NCBI RefSeq assembly: GCF_000379665.1
Contig: NZ_KB903359.1
Span: forward strand, 1,031,475-1,095,474
Length of the DNA stretch: 64,000 nucleotides
Direction of reading: 5' to 3'
Source of the DNA: Butyricimonas synergistica DSM 23225
GTDB lineage: Bacteria; Bacteroidota; Bacteroidia; Bacteroidales; Marinifilaceae
The position numbers and the translations under genes are program-made. Below are positions 8,228-17,412 of the stretch, one piece after another. Positions within the stretch are counted from its first letter, which is position 1, and each line of letters opens with the position of its first letter. A model generated the notes under the pieces. It did not search any database and had not been told where the DNA came from. It saw nothing but the letters and a program-made list of their open reading frames with translations.

Positions 8228-9691
8228 CTATTTCTCAATGATTATCCATTCACCCGTTTTGCCTCCCTTTCGAATCAACCTTTCTTCTGCTCTCAACAAA
8301 TCCAGCATCTTTCGCACTTGTCGCTCGCTTAAATCAAGCGACCTCGCAAGTTCTGCCCTTGATATTGAAGGATTATTTTTTATTAAACCGATAAGATCTT
8401 CTATTTCTTTTGGATCGCCTTGGATCACCTTTGGATCGCCTTGGATCGCCTTTGGATCACCTTGAATTTCAGTCGCCCTCCAAATCACTACCCTGAAATC
8501 TTCTTCTTGAAAAAACTCGGGTGTTTTCAATCCATAATCACGACATTTCTCTATAATATCTTCTGTACCTGTACCCACTTTCTCTATATAGCCTTTCCAA
8601 TACATCGGGTCGGCAATCAGAGGATTAGCAGGCAACGACTTGTGAGGTCCTTGCAGTTTCTGCACGGTAAGCCCATACGGCAATTGACCGGGATTCCATA
8701 TTTCCAACCTATTGCGGAACAACATCACTTGAACACTCGCGTTACTTGTATAATCTCTATGACACACAGCATTGACAATGGCCTCTTTAACCGCATCAAT
8801 GGGTAATTCCGGACGTGTTGGAACAGATGCCGTTTCTCCCTCATCGCGAGTTCCCACCCAATTATCCACGCGGCTCATCACAAAAGCGGTAGCTTGATCC
8901 ACCAATTCAAAAACATCTCCCCGGTATATCTGGTATGCCGGCATAGGCTTTCTCACGACATCTCCATAAAACTGAACACATTTGACCTCAGAAGGGATGA
9001 AATACTTTTGAGGTTTCTTCCCGAAAAGCAAAATGGCAGCATTGGCAATCCTATCATTATCATCAATCAAATCTAGATGAACAAGCAATTCCTTCATCGG
9101 GGTATCTACCGTAAGCGGAAAATTTCTCTTTGAACGGGCCACTTGGACGAAACTATGAATTTTATCTTCACTCAAATCATCCATCGTAGCCCCATTATCA
9201 AATGAAGCATCAAAAGGCTTCCACCTGATATACTCTTTCTCTTCCAGGTATCGAACCAGAGAAGCATACACCGAAGTACGCAATCCGTCCAAATCTACAA
9301 AGGTCTTGCGAACAATATCGCGCTCCACCTTTTTTATCAATGCAGTTTCTTTCGGATGCCTTTTATCTTCACCCACGCTCTTGATATACACCAAACGACT
9401 TTTGTGTAATAAAGCCGCCAAATCATATTCACGCTCTGTCGGTGACACTCCTTCTGCATCTTCATATCCGTACAAATTCCCATACAAACCCAAATAAATG
9501 TCGCACAATTCTACTTCTTTCAGATAAACATGACTTGTAGGATATTCATTTGCTGGGACTTCTTCAAAAATAAAAGGTTCAAAAAACTTTCCCAACAAAA
9601 CATCTGCCCGGATATAATGGCAAAGCATCGCTCGCTCTTCCGCGAACTCACTCTGCACACTACTTATAAATATTTTGATTCGTTTCATCAT
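8228..9691 (-). CDS. DUF4062 / GHKL-type ATPase with C-terminal winged helix
   Basis: The protein has 487 residues. Positions 1-105 form a DUF4062 domain (KIFISSVQSEFAEERAML, LYGNLYG). From about 165 it matches the RecG-like HATPase_c_4 protein family: AILLFGKKP, then the ATP-binding helix EAIVNAVCHRDYT and NPGQLPYGLT. Near 410-432 there are three copies of a 7-residue unit (IQGDPK plus one residue), and the end is a winged helix (SRAELARSLDLSERQVRKML). It probably acts as an ATP-dependent regulator or stress effector; its function is unproven. The ATG follows the sbcC stop with no gap, and its own stop is 1 base before the beta-lactamase start. A second ATG at 9688 is equally possible. Confidence 0.82.
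   Translation of the reverse strand: MMKRIKIFISSVQSEFAEERAMLCHYIRADVLLGKFFEPFIFEEVPANEYPTSHVYLKEVELCDIYLGLYGNLYGYEDAEGVSPTEREYDLAALLHKSRLVYIKSVGEDKRHPKETALIKKVERDIVRKTFVDLDGLRTSVYASLVRYLEEKEYIRWKPFDASFDNGATMDDLSEDKIHSFVQVARSKRNFPLTVDTPMKELLVHLDLIDDNDRIANAAILLFGKKPQKYFIPSEVKCVQFYGDVVRKPMPAYQIYRGDVFELVDQATAFVMSRVDNWVGTRDEGETASVPTRPELPIDAVKEAIVNAVCHRDYTSNASVQVMLFRNRLEIWNPGQLPYGLTVQKLQGPHKSLPANPLIADPMYWKGYIEKVGTGTEDIIEKCRDYGLKTPEFFQEEDFRVVIWRATEIQGDPKAIQGDPKVIQGDPKEIEDLIGLIKNNPSISRAELARSLDLSERQVRKMLDLLRAEERLIRKGGKTGEWIIIEK
8405..8467 (-). repeat. Three 21-bp in-frame coding repeats
   Basis: Three nearly identical 21-bp units encode the IQGDPK(A/V/E) repeats between the ATPase and the winged-helix part of the gene at 8228-9691. 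They probably form a flexible linker whose length can vary by slippage without breaking the frame. Confidence 0.85.
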
Positions 9692-12600
9692 TTATATAAA
9701 TATATCCCCATTTTCAATTGTTATCACGCTTCCCCGTTCCGTCGTGTTCTCCACGAACAGGCACGCGGGCAATTCCTGTTGCATCTCTTCCACGTGGGAA
9801 ATCAAGCCGACCACCCGGTTCTCCTCCCGCAACGATTTAAGGGTCTCAAAAACGACACGCAAAGACTCCTTGTCCAGCGAGCCGAACCCCTCGTCCAAGA
9901 AAAAGAAGTTCTGGTTACTCCCCGTCAGATGCCGGATATTATCCGTCAACGCCAAAGCTAACGAGAGGGAAGCCTGGAAAACCTGTCCCCCGGAAAGCGT
10001 ACGGGCACTCCGGGTGCGCCCCTCGTTCATGAAATCCCGTATCACGAAATCATTATCCTCGTCCAACTCCAACTTCAAACGCTGGCGAGTCATCCGGTAG
10101 AAACGCTCGTTCGCCGCGTTGCACAAATTCTGCAAATAAATCGACGACACGAATTTCACGAAATCATTCCCGCGGAACAACCCTTTCAACACCTGCAAAT
10201 TCCGAAGACGGGCATCCAAAACCTCCAGCTCCTTCCCGATTTCCACGCGGGCAGCCAACCGCGTCTCCATATCCTTGACCCGATTCGCCAAAGCGCCATG
10301 TTCTGCCAACAACTCCCTCTCCCGCCGACGGGTCTCCTCCAGCTGCCGGAGTAACTCCTCGTGCTCTTCAACGTTATATTCAACCCCGGCAAGCTGCTTT
10401 TCCAATTCCAATTTCCGAACCTGCACCACGTGAAGCTGCTGGTTAAATTGATTAATCCGCTTCCGGCATGCCGGCAAATCCAATTTCTTACCCAACACGT
10501 CCCTCACCGCTGAAATATCCTTATAGACACTCTCTTTCAACAATTCGCCCAACTTATTCTCGCTCGTTTTTTTCTCCCCGTTAAGCAGCAATATCTCCTT
10601 CTCCTTTTCCTCGACACCGCCTTCCCACTTCCGGTATTCATTCTCCATCTCGTTCAACTTGTCGCTCCCCGCCTGATAATCTCGTCCCAATTTCTCAAAA
10701 ACAGCCAGACACTTCTCCACCTCATCCTTCAGACCTGCCAAAGTTACCTCCGCGTACGCGGCTGTATCGAAATCTTTCAACTGTTCCCGCAACAACTCCA
10801 TCTGAGTTTCCCGTTGCACCACCTCCCGGTTGATCTCTTCCAAACGTCTAGAATACTTTTCCAGGTTCCCTCGCTTCAAATCGATCTCCCCTTCCGTCTT
10901 TTTCACTTCCCCCTCCTGCCTTTTTCGCTCATCGCCCAACAAAGCGGCTCTATTTATCTCTTCCTGAAGATGTTTCACATCATCCGGGGTAAAACCTTCC
11001 CAAACGAAACGGGATAAATGCTCCCGCAATTTTTGCAGGACATTCACTTGCTTTATCTTGACTTGCTTCTGTTTATCCAAATTCGAACGATAGCGCTCTC
11101 CCGCGATAGCCAACCGGGAATTCCATTGATTCAACTCCCCCTGTTCCCCTTCCAATGCCGCTATTCTCTCCGCACTTGATCGCAACACACCCTCCACTTC
11201 TTCCACGTGCAAAGGCTTAGGGTGCGATAACGCACCACACAACGGGCAAGGTTCCCCCTCGTTCAACTCTTTGGCAAAATCAGCCAAACGCTGGCGGGTA
11301 TTCAAATGTACCCATTCATCCCGACACGTCTTCAACTCCACGCCTATCTGTTGTTGCCTCTTCCGGCAAGCCTCTGACAACGAATCATACGCATCCTCCT
11401 CCACGTCTGCAAACAAAGGATGCGCCCTTTTCCACGCGACAAGCTCCTCCCGATCTCTTGCCAAAGCATTTTCCACTTGCGCACCCTCCTCCCGCGCTTG
11501 TTTTTCCTCTTCCTGTAAATGGTGATACACCCCGTACCATTCCCGAATATCGGACAATAGCTTCATATCCGGTATAGACTGCACCAGCTTCTCGAGATTC
11601 TCTTTTCGCTCGACCAACTGTTGCCCCAACACCTCCACTTCCTTTTTAGTGGAAACCACCATAGCCTCCCCTTTGGCATATCGTCCCTGCAAATCCTTCT
11701 GTTCTTCCGCCAACATTCGCGAACGAGCGAGCCTTTCCAACTGCCCGGCACGCTCTTTCAATCGATCCCGCCCCTCGTACTCCCGCTTCAATACATCATA
11801 TTGCTCCTTAAAACGCACGAGTTCCCGCCGCATCACGCCCAATCGCTCCCGATAACCCGACAACACGTTCTCCGACTCGGACAAACGACGAGAAACATCT
11901 TCCCAATAATGGAGGGGCTGTTGAAAATATTGCAAACAAAACTCATACTCTTCCACTTGCACCAACAAGGCGGCAATCTCATCCTTTTGTTCCAACAGTC
12001 GCTTCTCTTCCTCCCCCCGCACCCTTTGTTCGTCCGCCAACAGCTTCACTTTCTTCAACTTCGCTTCCCGTTCCCCGGCCTCCTGTATCGCCTTCTTCAA
12101 ACATTCCGCTTCCCCTTGCAACTCCACCAACCGCTTTCTACCCTCCGCCAGCATATCCTCGTTCACCTCGCCCAATCCCGTTAACTGCCCCTTCAAATCA
12201 ATAACTTTCTTGTTGGTTTCTCCTTCCAGGTAAGCCACTTTGCCACCCAAATCATACCGCCGCAACTCCCCGAAAAGCTCCATCATCATCTCCGTGCGCT
12301 CCTTGTCCCGAAGCATGAGAAAATCCTGGAACTTCCCTTGAGGAATAATCACGACCCGCTTGAAATTCTGCACGTTAAGCCCGATTGCCGCAATCACATC
12401 CTCCCGGCTACACGGCATCCATTCCCCCTCCTCCCGTGCATGATAAAGGAACTTCGGCACCGATATATCAGTAAACTTTTTCTTGTTTCGCTTACATTCC
12501 ACCGTGGCCCTATACTCTCTAGCCGACTCGCCCGCCTTAAACTCAAAATCCACGAACAAACGATCGGACTGAAGGTTCATCAAGTTATATTTCACCTCAC

Positions 12601-12781
12601 TATTCAGGCGATCGATCACCCCGTATATCACGTAAATCATCGCCTCCAAAATCGTCGATTTCCCACTCCCCACCGGACCGAAAATCCCGAACAAACGGGC
12701 TTCCGTCAATCGATTGAAATCTATCGTCTGACGTTCCCTGTATGAATATATACCCTCCAACGTTAACCTAACCGGAACCAT
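9692..12781 (-). CDS. sbcC: Exonuclease subunit SbcC
   Basis: The protein has 1029 residues from the ATG at 12781 (MVPVRLTLEG). The frame extends upstream, but only through an AT-rich repeat. The Walker A motif GPVGSGKST lies at about 35-43. Long coiled coils flank the zinc hook CPLC (Cys512, Cys515). The ABC signature (LSGGQVFQASL) and Walker B (FFFLDEGFGSLD) are near the end. SbcC is the SMC-like ATPase that joins SbcD to process DNA ends, hairpins and stalled forks. It follows sbcD by 46 bases made of TTGAAAA repeats, and its TAA abuts the ATG of the DUF4062 gene. Confidence 0.96.
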   Translation of the reverse strand: MVPVRLTLEGIYSYRERQTIDFNRLTEARLFGIFGPVGSGKSTILEAMIYVIYGVIDRLNSEVKYNLMNLQSDRLFVDFEFKAGESAREYRATVECKRNKKKFTDISVPKFLYHAREEGEWMPCSREDVIAAIGLNVQNFKRVVIIPQGKFQDFLMLRDKERTEMMMELFGELRRYDLGGKVAYLEGETNKKVIDLKGQLTGLGEVNEDMLAEGRKRLVELQGEAECLKKAIQEAGEREAKLKKVKLLADEQRVRGEEEKRLLEQKDEIAALLVQVEEYEFCLQYFQQPLHYWEDVSRRLSESENVLSGYRERLGVMRRELVRFKEQYDVLKREYEGRDRLKERAGQLERLARSRMLAEEQKDLQGRYAKGEAMVVSTKKEVEVLGQQLVERKENLEKLVQSIPDMKLLSDIREWYGVYHHLQEEEKQAREEGAQVENALARDREELVAWKRAHPLFADVEEDAYDSLSEACRKRQQQIGVELKTCRDEWVHLNTRQRLADFAKELNEGEPCPLCGALSHPKPLHVEEVEGVLRSSAERIAALEGEQGELNQWNSRLAIAGERYRSNLDKQKQVKIKQVNVLQKLREHLSRFVWEGFTPDDVKHLQEEINRAALLGDERKRQEGEVKKTEGEIDLKRGNLEKYSRRLEEINREVVQRETQMELLREQLKDFDTAAYAEVTLAGLKDEVEKCLAVFEKLGRDYQAGSDKLNEMENEYRKWEGGVEEKEKEILLLNGEKKTSENKLGELLKESVYKDISAVRDVLGKKLDLPACRKRINQFNQQLHVVQVRKLELEKQLAGVEYNVEEHEELLRQLEETRRRERELLAEHGALANRVKDMETRLAARVEIGKELEVLDARLRNLQVLKGLFRGNDFVKFVSSIYLQNLCNAANERFYRMTRQRLKLELDEDNDFVIRDFMNEGRTRSARTLSGGQVFQASLSLALALTDNIRHLTGSNQNFFFLDEGFGSLDKESLRVVFETLKSLREENRVVGLISHVEEMQQELPACLFVENTTERGSVITIENGDIFI

Positions 12782-12788
12782 AATATAA

Positions 12789-12840
12789 TTGAAAATTGAG
12801 AATTGAAAATTGAAAATGAACTTCTTTTCAATTTTCAATC
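12789..12840. repeat. TTGAAAA heptamer repeat between sbcD and sbcC
   Basis: Four TTGAAAA-type heptamers run from 12789 to 12816 (the second is TTGAGAA). A complementary TTTTCAA run follows at 12826-12840 and can fold back on them. The sbcD stop codon lies in the second arm. The same heptamer recurs upstream of secA and aroC. Confidence 0.85.
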
Positions 12841-14045
12841 GATAGTGTTTCTTTAAACAAAGCCATAATCTCCTCGTTGGGCTCTTGCCCTTTGCGCTGA
12901 CGGAAATACTCGGCAAAAAGAGCATTCACGTCCGAACGCAAATCATGAATAGACGCCACCCGCTCGTCCGCACCGGACGCCCCCTTCACCTCGGGAATCA
13001 AACACACAATTCCGTCATGTGATTCAAGTATCGCCTTATTCTCGGCAGCCGTCAAGTAAGTATCGGTAGCGACAGTCACCTCCACCCAGACACCGGGATG
13101 CCCGGTCAGCCACGCGACGGCTTCATCCACTCCTTCAAAACGCTTACGCGCCAAGGGATACCCGCTCGTCAAAAGGCATCTCTCGTACCGGGCAACCCCT
13201 CCCGGCTCCGCTTCCACGATCGTGACATATTTATCCTGTTCCGCCTCACTGAAACTATAACTCAAAGGACTCCCGCAATACACCGCCGGACAAGGCTCCG
13301 TATCGACAACCTGCCAACGGTGCAAATGCCCCAAGGCCGCATATTGTATACCCTCGGGTATCATAGATGAATAAACCGCATCCGCCCCGCCAATATTAAT
13401 CGGGCGCTCATCCTCGGGTTCCTCCGGCATATACCCGCCTTCCCGCGTCACGTAAAGGTGAGTCACCAACAGATTCACCCCCGCCCCGTCACAATATTTC
13501 GCGGCTAACGCCCCCCAGTGCTCCCGGAGCACGGCACGCAACTCGACATCCTGTTCTTCCACACCAAGAAAACGACACATCCGCACGCTGTTCGCGTAAG
13601 GAGTATGCACTACCCGCAACGGGTAATCGTACCCCGGCAACCGAAACTCGGAGAATCCTTCTTCCGAACGAATTAATCTTATCCCCCCGTCCGTTACCGC
13701 GGACGTGAAATTCACCAGCGGATTACCCACGAAAAAAATACCATGCAGCCGAGCCAACACGTCAGGAGAATCCACCCGATCGGGAGAATCATGATTCCCG
13801 GCTATCGCCACGACCAACCGTTTCCCCCCGTTCGCCAAACGATATAACGTACCGTACAACAACTCGATCGCCTCCACCGAAGGATTAAACGTGTCAAATA
13901 AATCTCCCGCGACCACGACAGCATCCACAGCCCTCTCTTCCGCAACCCGCACGATCTCATCCATCACCTCCACCTGCTCCCGTATCCTCTCCCGATCGTT
14001 CAATCGCTTCCCCAAGTGCCAGTCCGAAGTATGCAATATCCTCAT
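12828..14045 (-). CDS. sbcD: Exonuclease subunit SbcD
   Basis: The protein has 405 residues from the ATG at 14045 ([13 protein letters not shown]). This start overlaps the nfo stop as ATGA and fits the family N-terminus better than the longer frame from 14084. Nuclease motifs of the Mre11 type are visible: [29 protein letters not shown] and ALGHLHRWQ. SbcD is the Mn2+-dependent nuclease partner of SbcC. Gene order nfo-sbcD-sbcC with 4-base and short spacings argues for one repair operon. Confidence 0.96.
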   Translation of the reverse strand: MRILHTSDWHLGKRLNDRERIREQVEVMDEIVRVAEERAVDAVVVAGDLFDTFNPSVEAIELLYGTLYRLANGGKRLVVAIAGNHDSPDRVDSPDVLARLHGIFFVGNPLVNFTSAVTDGGIRLIRSEEGFSEFRLPGYDYPLRVVHTPYANSVRMCRFLGVEEQDVELRAVLREHWGALAAKYCDGAGVNLLVTHLYVTREGGYMPEEPEDERPINIGGADAVYSSMIPEGIQYAALGHLHRWQVVDTEPCPAVYCGSPLSYSFSEAEQDKYVTIVEAEPGGVARYERCLLTSGYPLARKRFEGVDEAVAWLTGHPGVWVEVTVATDTYLTAAENKAILESHDGIVCLIPEVKGASGADERVASIHDLRSDVNALFAEYFRQRKGQEPNEEIMALFKETLSIEN

Positions 14046-14887
14046 TTCACGAATCCTTTCAACATTTTGATCTCCTCCGCCCACAACGACTCGTCCGGGG
14101 TTTCGAGAATCAACGGAATCCCGTCAAACCGCTCATCCTGCATAATCCACTTGAACGGTTCGATACCTAACGTACCTTTCCCCAAACTATCGTGCCGGTC
14201 AACACGTGACCCCAACTCCTTTTTAGCATCGTTCAAGTGCATTCCCCGCAAATATTTAAAACCTACCACGTTATCGAAATGCTCGAAAGTTTCGGTAAAA
14301 CCGGAAGCGGTTGCCAAGTCATACCCCGCCGCGAACGAGTGGCAAGTATCCAGACAAACCCCGACACGGGTCTTATCCTCCACCCGGTCGATAATATAGG
14401 CTATCTGCTCGAACTTGTATCCTAAATTAGAACCCTGTCCCGCCGTGTTCTCAATCACAGCCGTCACCCCTCGCGTCCGGTCCAAAGCCATATTGATCGA
14501 CTCCGCAATCAAAGACAAGCAAGCCTCGTCACTGATCTCTTTCAAAGTACTGCCCGGGTGAAAATTCAATCTGTCCAACCCCAACTCCTCGCATCGCTTC
14601 ATTTCATCAAAAAATGCTTCCCGGGATTTCTCCAGCCCGGCAGCTTCCGGATGCCCGAGATTAATCAAATAACTATCATGCGGCAATATCTGCCCCGGCG
14701 CATAACCGTACTGTTCACATCGCTCTTTAAACAGCTTTATACTATCCGCCGACAAGGGGGCAGCCTTCCATTGCCGCTGGTTTTTCGTGAACAAGGCAAA
14801 AGCCGTTGCACCTATCTCGTGCGCATTAACCGGCGCATTTTCAACTCCTCCCGATGCACTCACGTGCGCTCCTATATACTTTCCCAT
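14042..14887 (-). CDS. nfo: Deoxyribonuclease IV (endonuclease IV)
   Basis: This 281-residue AP endonuclease uses a TIM barrel with three zinc ions. Family motifs are visible: [14 protein letters not shown] at the start, [31 protein letters not shown] and [20 protein letters not shown]. It cuts DNA at abasic sites and removes 3' blocking groups in base-excision repair. It is the first gene of the leftward repair operon and overlaps sbcD by 4 bases. Confidence 0.97.
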   Translation of the reverse strand: MGKYIGAHVSASGGVENAPVNAHEIGATAFALFTKNQRQWKAAPLSADSIKLFKERCEQYGYAPGQILPHDSYLINLGHPEAAGLEKSREAFFDEMKRCEELGLDRLNFHPGSTLKEISDEACLSLIAESINMALDRTRGVTAVIENTAGQGSNLGYKFEQIAYIIDRVEDKTRVGVCLDTCHSFAAGYDLATASGFTETFEHFDNVVGFKYLRGMHLNDAKKELGSRVDRHDSLGKGTLGIEPFKWIMQDERFDGIPLILETPDESLWAEEIKMLKGFVK

Positions 14888-14906
14888 ATTTCCTTTTTTA
14901 TTTTTA

Positions 14907-14914
14907 CAAATTTA
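14907..14914 (-). promoter_or_regulatory. -7 element for the nfo operon
   Basis: The minus strand reads TAAATTTG about 20 bases ahead of the nfo start, matching TAnnTTTG. It lies in a divergent 437-base spacer shared with prfC. Confidence 0.5.
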
Positions 14915-15079
14915 CGATTTAAAAAGACAAAAGGTAAATCCCACGGCAAAAAGTTCATTTTTCAAGCAATTCCCTCCCCTCGCGAGCCAAACAAAAACCT
15001 CTTTCCCCCGGCATTTTAGTTAAAATAAGTTACATGAAATGTATCAAATATAAATATCACTTGTAGTTCATTCATACCA

Positions 15080-15123
15080 TCTCCTATTCAATTCCCATTC
15101 AACTCCTATTCATCTCCTATTCC
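15080..15123. repeat. Four tandem 11-bp repeats in the nfo-prfC spacer
   Basis: Four contiguous 11-base units of the form (t/a)ctcctattca occur in a row: TCTCCTATTCA, ATTCCCATTCA, ACTCCTATTCA, TCTCCTATTCC. The period is close to one helical turn. They lie about 165 bases before the -7 element of prfC. The rest of this 437-base spacer holds only AT-rich promoter sequence. Confidence 0.8.
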
Positions 15124-15280
15124 AAAGGCAAATAAATAGAATTTAAATTGTATTTGTATAAAATTTAATAACTATGAAATAACTTATATCAATACTAATA
15201 GTTACAAGAAGAGTACTGAACACGCCAGAAACTTACTTGATCTCCCTATATTCCCTAAATACAAATTTAAAATTTATTTC

Positions 15281-15288
15281 TATCTTTG
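15281..15288 (+). promoter_or_regulatory. -7 element for prfC
   Basis: TATCTTTG matches TAnnTTTG and lies 36 bases ahead of the prfC start. No convincing -33 TTTG precedes it. Confidence 0.55.
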
Positions 15289-15324
15289 CACCCGCTAAAA
15301 TAGAATCTAAAATCATCAAGACAA

Positions 15325-16902
15325 ATGGGTTTCAAGGAAGAGATTTTAAAAAGACGAACGTTTGGTATTGTCAGCCACCCGGACGCGGGTAAAACAACAT
15401 TGACGGAAAAATTATTGTTATTCGGGGGAGCTATCCATATAGCGGGAGCCGTGAAATCAAATAAAATCAAGAAGACGGCGACCTCGGACTTCATGGAAAT
15501 AGAACGCCAGAGAGGAATCTCCGTTGCCACCTCCGTCATGGGATTTGAATACAAAGACGTAAAAATCAATATTCTTGACACTCCCGGCCACCAGGACTTC
15601 GCCGAAGACACCTTCCGCGTGCTGACGGCTTGCGACAGCGTGATTATCGTGATCGACTCGGCAAAAGGCGTCGAGAGCCAAACACGCAAACTCATGCAAG
15701 TGTGCCGGATGCGCAAAACTCCCGTGATTGTATTTATCAACAAACTCGACCGTCCCGGACAAGACCCGTTCGACCTGCTGGATGAAATAGAAAAAGAATT
15801 ACAGATACAAGTGACCCCCTTGAGCTGGCCTATCGGCAACGGCGACGTGTTCAAGGGAATATATAATATCCACAAGGAAAACCTATGCCTTTATTCCGCC
15901 AGCGTGCAAACCATTCAAGACGGCATCGAAATCAACGATATCGACTCTGGCGAACTGGATAACCATATCGGCGAGAGATCCGCCGCTAAACTACGGGAAG
16001 ATCTGGAACTCGTGCGTGAAGTATATCCCGCCGCAGACAGAGAAGAATACTTACAAGGGAAATTGGCTCCCGTATTCTTCGGGTCTGCCTTAAACAATTT
16101 CGGTATCCGGGAAATGCTGGATTGTTTTATCGAGATCGCCCCCACTCCCCTTCCTCGTGAAACAGAAGAACGGATCGTACAACCCGCTGAAGAGAAGTTT
16201 ACCGGATTTGTCTTTAAAATCCACGCGAACATGGACCCCAACCATCGCGACCGTATCGCCTTCGTGAAGGTATGCTCCGGCACGTTCAAGCGCAACACGA
16301 ACTACTTTCACGTGGGACTCGGGAAGAATCTCAAATTCTCAACCCCGACGGCATTCATGGCTTCCAAGAAATCCATTATCGACGAAGCGTACCCCGGTGA
16401 CATCGTCGGGCTGCATGACACGGGTAACTTCAAAATCGGCGATACCCTCACGGAAGGCGAAAAACTGCACTTCAAGGGCATTCCCAGCTTCTCGCCGGAA
16501 TTGTTCAAGTATATCGAGAATGCCGATCCCATGAAATCGAAACAATTGGCGAAAGGCATCGACCAGCTCATGGATGAAGGTGTCGCCCAGCTCTTTACCA
16601 ATCAATTTAACAACCGGAAGATTATCGGGACGGTGGGTGCCCTCCAGTTTGAAGTCATCGAATACCGCTTGCTTCACGAGTATAGCGCCGCCTGCCGGTG
16701 GGAACCGATCAACCTCTACAAAGCTTGCTGGATCGAGGCGCAGGATAACAAGGAACTGGAAGACTTCAAACTTCACAAGGCGCAGTATCTGGCCAAAGAC
16801 AAATGGGGACGCGACGTGTTCCTTGCCGAATCGCAATACATGCTCCAGATGGCACAAAGCAACTACAAGAAGTTAATCTTCCATTTCACCTCGGAATTCT
16901 AA
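15325..16902 (+). CDS. prfC: Peptide chain release factor 3
   Basis: This 525-residue translational GTPase recycles RF1/RF2 from the ribosome after termination. The G1 motif is [12 protein letters not shown], the effector region [12 protein letters not shown]3 is [12 protein letters not shown] and G4 is FINKLDRP. A beta-barrel domain and the RF3-specific C-terminal part ([22 protein letters not shown]) follow. Length is normal for the family. It stands alone, rightward, with its own promoter. Confidence 0.97.
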   Translation: MGFKEEILKRRTFGIVSHPDAGKTTLTEKLLLFGGAIHIAGAVKSNKIKKTATSDFMEIERQRGISVATSVMGFEYKDVKINILDTPGHQDFAEDTFRVLTACDSVIIVIDSAKGVESQTRKLMQVCRMRKTPVIVFINKLDRPGQDPFDLLDEIEKELQIQVTPLSWPIGNGDVFKGIYNIHKENLCLYSASVQTIQDGIEINDIDSGELDNHIGERSAAKLREDLELVREVYPAADREEYLQGKLAPVFFGSALNNFGIREMLDCFIEIAPTPLPRETEERIVQPAEEKFTGFVFKIHANMDPNHRDRIAFVKVCSGTFKRNTNYFHVGLGKNLKFSTPTAFMASKKSIIDEAYPGDIVGLHDTGNFKIGDTLTEGEKLHFKGIPSFSPELFKYIENADPMKSKQLAKGIDQLMDEGVAQLFTNQFNNRKIIGTVGALQFEVIEYRLLHEYSAACRWEPINLYKACWIEAQDNKELEDFKLHKAQYLAKDKWGRDVFLAESQYMLQMAQSNYKKLIFHFTSEF

Positions 16903-17060
16903 CGCACAGGAGATGGTTGTTTTAGTTACTCTTCCTTGCCGCCGAAATTTTCAATCTTCCGAGTTTATACACCATCGGGGAAATCGGGATTCCTATTGGC
17001 ACTATTATTTTTCTCATTTATACCCGATGTGGAGAAAGGTATCGTAAATAGGGACATTCA
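16903..17060. other. prfC downstream spacer, no supported gene
   Basis: A 45-codon open frame starts at an ATG near 16914 and ends near 17049. It has no recognisable motif or good ribosome site, so I do not call it a gene. Its end runs into the inverted repeat around the terminator at 17079. Confidence 0.4.
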
Positions 17061-17134
17061 GTAAATACCACAAAAAAGCCAACTAATTCGTTATGAATCA
17101 GTTGGTTTTTTCTATATTATTTTCCGAATGTCCC
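17051..17134 (+). terminator. Hairpin terminator nested in a 9-bp inverted repeat
   Basis: The inner stem pairs CCAACTAATTC (17079-17089) with GAATCAGTTGG (17095-17105), with one mismatch, and is followed by TTTTTT. It is probably the prfC terminator, 180 bases after its stop. Outside it, GGGACATTC (17051-17059) and GAATGTCCC (17126-17134) form a second, outer inverted repeat. Confidence 0.7.
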
Positions 17135-17171
17135 CACCTCCGAAACACGTATTTAAAAAAGGGATATGTAT

Positions 17172-17191
17172 CAATAAACGATCGTTTATTG
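17172..17191. promoter_or_regulatory. Upstream palindromic operator of the adhesin operon
   Basis: This is a perfect 20-bp palindrome, CAATAAACGATCGTTTATTG, centred between 17181 and 17182. It shares the core AAACGATCGTTT with the larger palindrome at 17307-17338. The form is typical of a TetR-family or other dimeric-regulator site; no regulator gene is adjacent. Confidence 0.75.
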
Positions 17192-17267
17192 CGATACAAA
17201 AGTATGAATTATTTTCGAAAAACGAAAACATAAATATATATTTATTACTTTTTGACACACAAACGTT

Positions 17268-17275
17268 TATATTTG
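17268..17275 (+). promoter_or_regulatory. Candidate -7 element for the adhesin operon
   Basis: TATATTTG matches TAnnTTTG and lies between the two palindromes. Transcription from it would start near 17282, so the downstream palindrome would lie within the early transcript. Confidence 0.45.
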
Positions 17276-17306
17276 TTGTGATTTTAGACACGCTATGACG
17301 AATTCT

Positions 17307-17338
17307 TACAGTTATTAAACGATCGTTTAATAACTGTA
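17307..17338. promoter_or_regulatory. Downstream palindromic operator, 32 bp perfect
   Basis: Arms 17307-17322 and 17323-17338 are exact complements with no loop, centred on CGATCG. The centre is 141 bp from that of the upstream palindrome. Its position after the -7 element suits a repressor roadblock or a DNA loop. Confidence 0.8.
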
Positions 17339-17346
17339 CACAGACA

Positions 17347-17412
17347 TGATAAACGTAAAAAAAATAAGATTCGTCAATATTTTGAATTCATCGCAGATTA
17401 TGGCGGAATGAC
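17347..17412 (+). CDS. Possible 21-residue leader peptide
   Basis: A short frame from an ATG at 17347 begins MINVKKIRFV and ends with a TGA that overlaps the ATG of the DUF3575 gene as ATGA. Such overlap can couple translation. The region is AT-rich and there is no homology evidence, so chance is quite possible. Confidence 0.25.

Noticed and set aside
12782-12925. Extended SbcC N-terminus
   Set aside because: It would translate an intergenic TTGAAAA repeat and overlap sbcD; the family start is at 12781.
17051-17065. GGGACATTC resembling the LGHSN box of an integrase
   Set aside because: A stop codon stands directly upstream and no other integrase box is near; it belongs to an inverted repeat.
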